Assembly: GCA_958422845.1 (NCBI GenBank)
Contig: CATZPU010000067.1
Span: 1-6,614, forward strand
Direction: 5' to 3'
Source: an uncultured Lachnospiraceae bacterium
Lineage (GTDB): Bacteria > Bacillota > Clostridia > Lachnospirales > Lachnospiraceae
DNA: 6,614 bases
Within the stretch, counting starts at the first letter, position 1. Every line of letters begins with the position of its first letter. Below are positions 5,306-6,614 of this stretch, in pieces. A program made the position numbers and the translations under genes. The notes under the pieces are model-generated. The model searched no databases. It saw nothing but the letters and a program-made list of their open reading frames with translations, and had not been told where the DNA came from.

Positions 5306-6577
5306 TTATTCGTATTTCATACGGTCGATCACATCGCAGAAATCAAACGTCGCAAAGTAATCCCGCGGCGTCTCTGCCCGGCGTATCATCTGTACATTTC
5401 CATTTTCTTTCAGCAGGATTTCTGCCGAGCGCAGCTTTCCGTTGTAATTATACCCCATGGAATAGCCGTGGGCTCCCGTATCATGGATCACGAGCAGATC
5501 GCCCATATCTATTTTCGGAAGCTTTCTGTCGATCGCAAACTTATCATTGTTCTCGCACAGAGAGCCCGTCACATCATACGTGTGATCGCAGATCTCATTT
5601 TCCTTGCCCATGACTGTGATATGGTGGTACGCGCCGTACATCGCCGGACGCATCAGGTCTACCGCGCAGGCGTCGACTCCGACGTATTCCTTGTGCGTAT
5701 GCTTCTCATTGATCGCTCTTGTCACAAGGCAGCCATACGGGCCGAGCATGTATCTGCCAAGCTCTGTATAAAGCGACACATCGCCCATCCCTGCCGGAAC
5801 AAGCACTTCCTCATATACCTTTCTGACACCGCGTCCAATCGCATAAATATCATTTTTCTCCTGATCAGGACGGTACGGAATACCGATTCCGCCTGAAAGA
5901 TTGATAAATTTTATTTTTACTCCGGTCTTATCGCGAAGTCTGACGGCAAGCTCAAAGAGCACCTTTGCAAGCATCGGATAATATTCATTCGTCACCGTAT
6001 TGCTTGCCAGAAACGCATGGATGCCGAATTTCTCAACACCCTTCTCTTTCATAATACGGAATGCTTCTTCGATCTGCGCGTCTGTCATCCCGTATTTAGA
6101 ATCGCCCGGATTATCCATGATATCATTACTGATCTTAAATAATCCGCCCGGATTGTAACGGCAGGACATTGTCTTTGGCAGGGAACCGACTGCCTTTTCT
6201 ACTTTTTCAATGTGCGTAATATCGTCGAGATTGATGATCGCGCCGAGCTGCGCCGCCTTTGCAAATTCGTTATCCGGCGTATCGTTTGAGGAAAACATGA
6301 TGTCATGCCCCGTGATCCCTATCGCTTCTGAAAGCATCAGCTCTGTAAGCGAAGAGCAGTCTGTGCCGCAGCCGTACTCGTGCAGGATCTTGATAAGAAA
6401 CGGATTCGGAGTCGCCTTGACAGCAAAATATTCTTTAAATCCCTGATTCCACGAAAAGGCTTCATACAGCTCTTTTACGTTCTGTCTGATCCCCTTCTCA
6501 TCGTACAGATGAAACGGCGTCGGAAATTCTCCTGCGATCTGTTCGAGCTTCTCTTTTGTTACGAATGGTTTTTTCAT
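5306..6577 (-). CDS. lysA: Diaminopimelate decarboxylase-type PLP enzyme (fold-type III), divergent LysA
   Basis: The expected reaction is decarboxylation of meso-diaminopimelate to L-lysine, the last step of lysine synthesis. The 423-residue protein has an alanine-racemase-type barrel followed by a beta domain. YFAVKATPN at 50-58 carries Lys54, the expected PLP lysine. His188 (GIHAFLASN) matches the histidine that stacks on PLP, NLSGGIGIPY at 226-235 is the phosphate-binding glycine loop, and ELGR at 272-275 corresponds to the usual EPGR. Cys341 in GSLCENND is the catalytic cysteine position, and HDTGAHGYSMGYNYN at 365-379 is the C-terminal active-site block. The HIGSQ and EPGR signatures are altered, so a different diamino or amino acid substrate is possible. 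AGAGGAG ends 6 nt before the ATG at 6577. Only 37 nt of upstream sequence are present, and no gene is supported there. No minus-strand terminator is seen after the stop. Confidence 0.85.
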   Translation of the reverse strand: MKKPFVTKEKLEQIAGEFPTPFHLYDEKGIRQNVKELYEAFSWNQGFKEYFAVKATPNPFLIKILHEYGCGTDCSSLTELMLSEAIGITGHDIMFSSNDTPDNEFAKAAQLGAIINLDDITHIEKVEKAVGSLPKTMSCRYNPGGLFKISNDIMDNPGDSKYGMTDAQIEEAFRIMKEKGVEKFGIHAFLASNTVTNEYYPMLAKVLFELAVRLRDKTGVKIKFINLSGGIGIPYRPDQEKNDIYAIGRGVRKVYEEVLVPAGMGDVSLYTELGRYMLGPYGCLVTRAINEKHTHKEYVGVDACAVDLMRPAMYGAYHHITVMGKENEICDHTYDVTGSLCENNDKFAIDRKLPKIDMGDLLVIHDTGAHGYSMGYNYNGKLRSAEILLKENGNVQMIRRAETPRDYFATFDFCDVIDRMKYE

Positions 6578-6614
6578 ACTCTTCTCCTCTTTATGCGCCC
6601 GTCCGCCATCTCAC

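Noticed and set aside
5264..5310. Plus-strand intrinsic terminator (palindrome followed by T-rich DNA)
   Set aside because: No plus-strand gene precedes it, the stem is weak and AT-rich, and the T-tract is interrupted.
4949..5896. Plus-strand open frame of 315 codons crossing the tRNA and the lysA 3' half
   Set aside because: It runs antisense through a certain tRNA and a well-matched enzyme gene, and has no recognisable family motif. It is a shadow of minus-strand codon bias.
6578..6614. Lysine riboswitch or T-box upstream of the lysA-like gene
   Set aside because: Only 37 nt of upstream sequence are present, showing just the ribosome site, so the question cannot be judged here.

Overview
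The window carries ordinary core biosynthetic genes from a Firmicute, most likely a gut-type Clostridia of the Lachnospiraceae. This is inferred from moderate GC content, strong AGGA-type ribosome-binding sites, the clostridial cobA/hemD fusion, a CbiK-type chelatase, and a tRNA without an encoded CCA end. The genus cannot be fixed from the sequence alone. Every gene supported here is on the minus strand, so transcription runs from high to low coordinates.

In transcription order: (1) 6577-5306 encodes a diaminopimelate-decarboxylase-type PLP enzyme (lysA-like, with divergent motifs). (2) 5305-5063 holds a compact tRNA unit: a candidate promoter, tRNA-Leu(CAA), and a clear intrinsic terminator. 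(3) 5082-4962 holds a candidate promoter whose -35 lies inside the terminator, followed by a short leader able to form two hairpins. (4) 4961 to the window edge is a tight tetrapyrrole operon: cbiK, hemA, hemC, cobA-hemD fusion and the first third of hemB, which is cut by the edge at position 1.

The tetrapyrrole genes form a nearly continuous route. HemA reduces glutamyl-tRNA to glutamate-1-semialdehyde. An aminotransferase (HemL, not in the window) would make 5-aminolevulinate. HemB makes porphobilinogen, HemC makes hydroxymethylbilane, and the HemD half of the fusion closes the ring to uroporphyrinogen III. The CobA half methylates it to precorrin-2. CbiK then inserts a metal, normally cobalt, into sirohydrochlorin. 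With CbiK first and no hemE/hemF/hemN/hemH-type gene visible, the operon appears aimed at corrinoid (and possibly siroheme) synthesis rather than heme. The precorrin-2 dehydrogenase needed between CobA and CbiK is not in the window.

I found no mobile element, CRISPR array, phage gene or clearly novel system. The points worth a second look are the overlap of the tRNA terminator with the putative hem promoter, the structured cbiK leader, the TTG start of cbiK, a possible internal promoter before hemB, and the atypical active-site motifs of the lysA-like protein.
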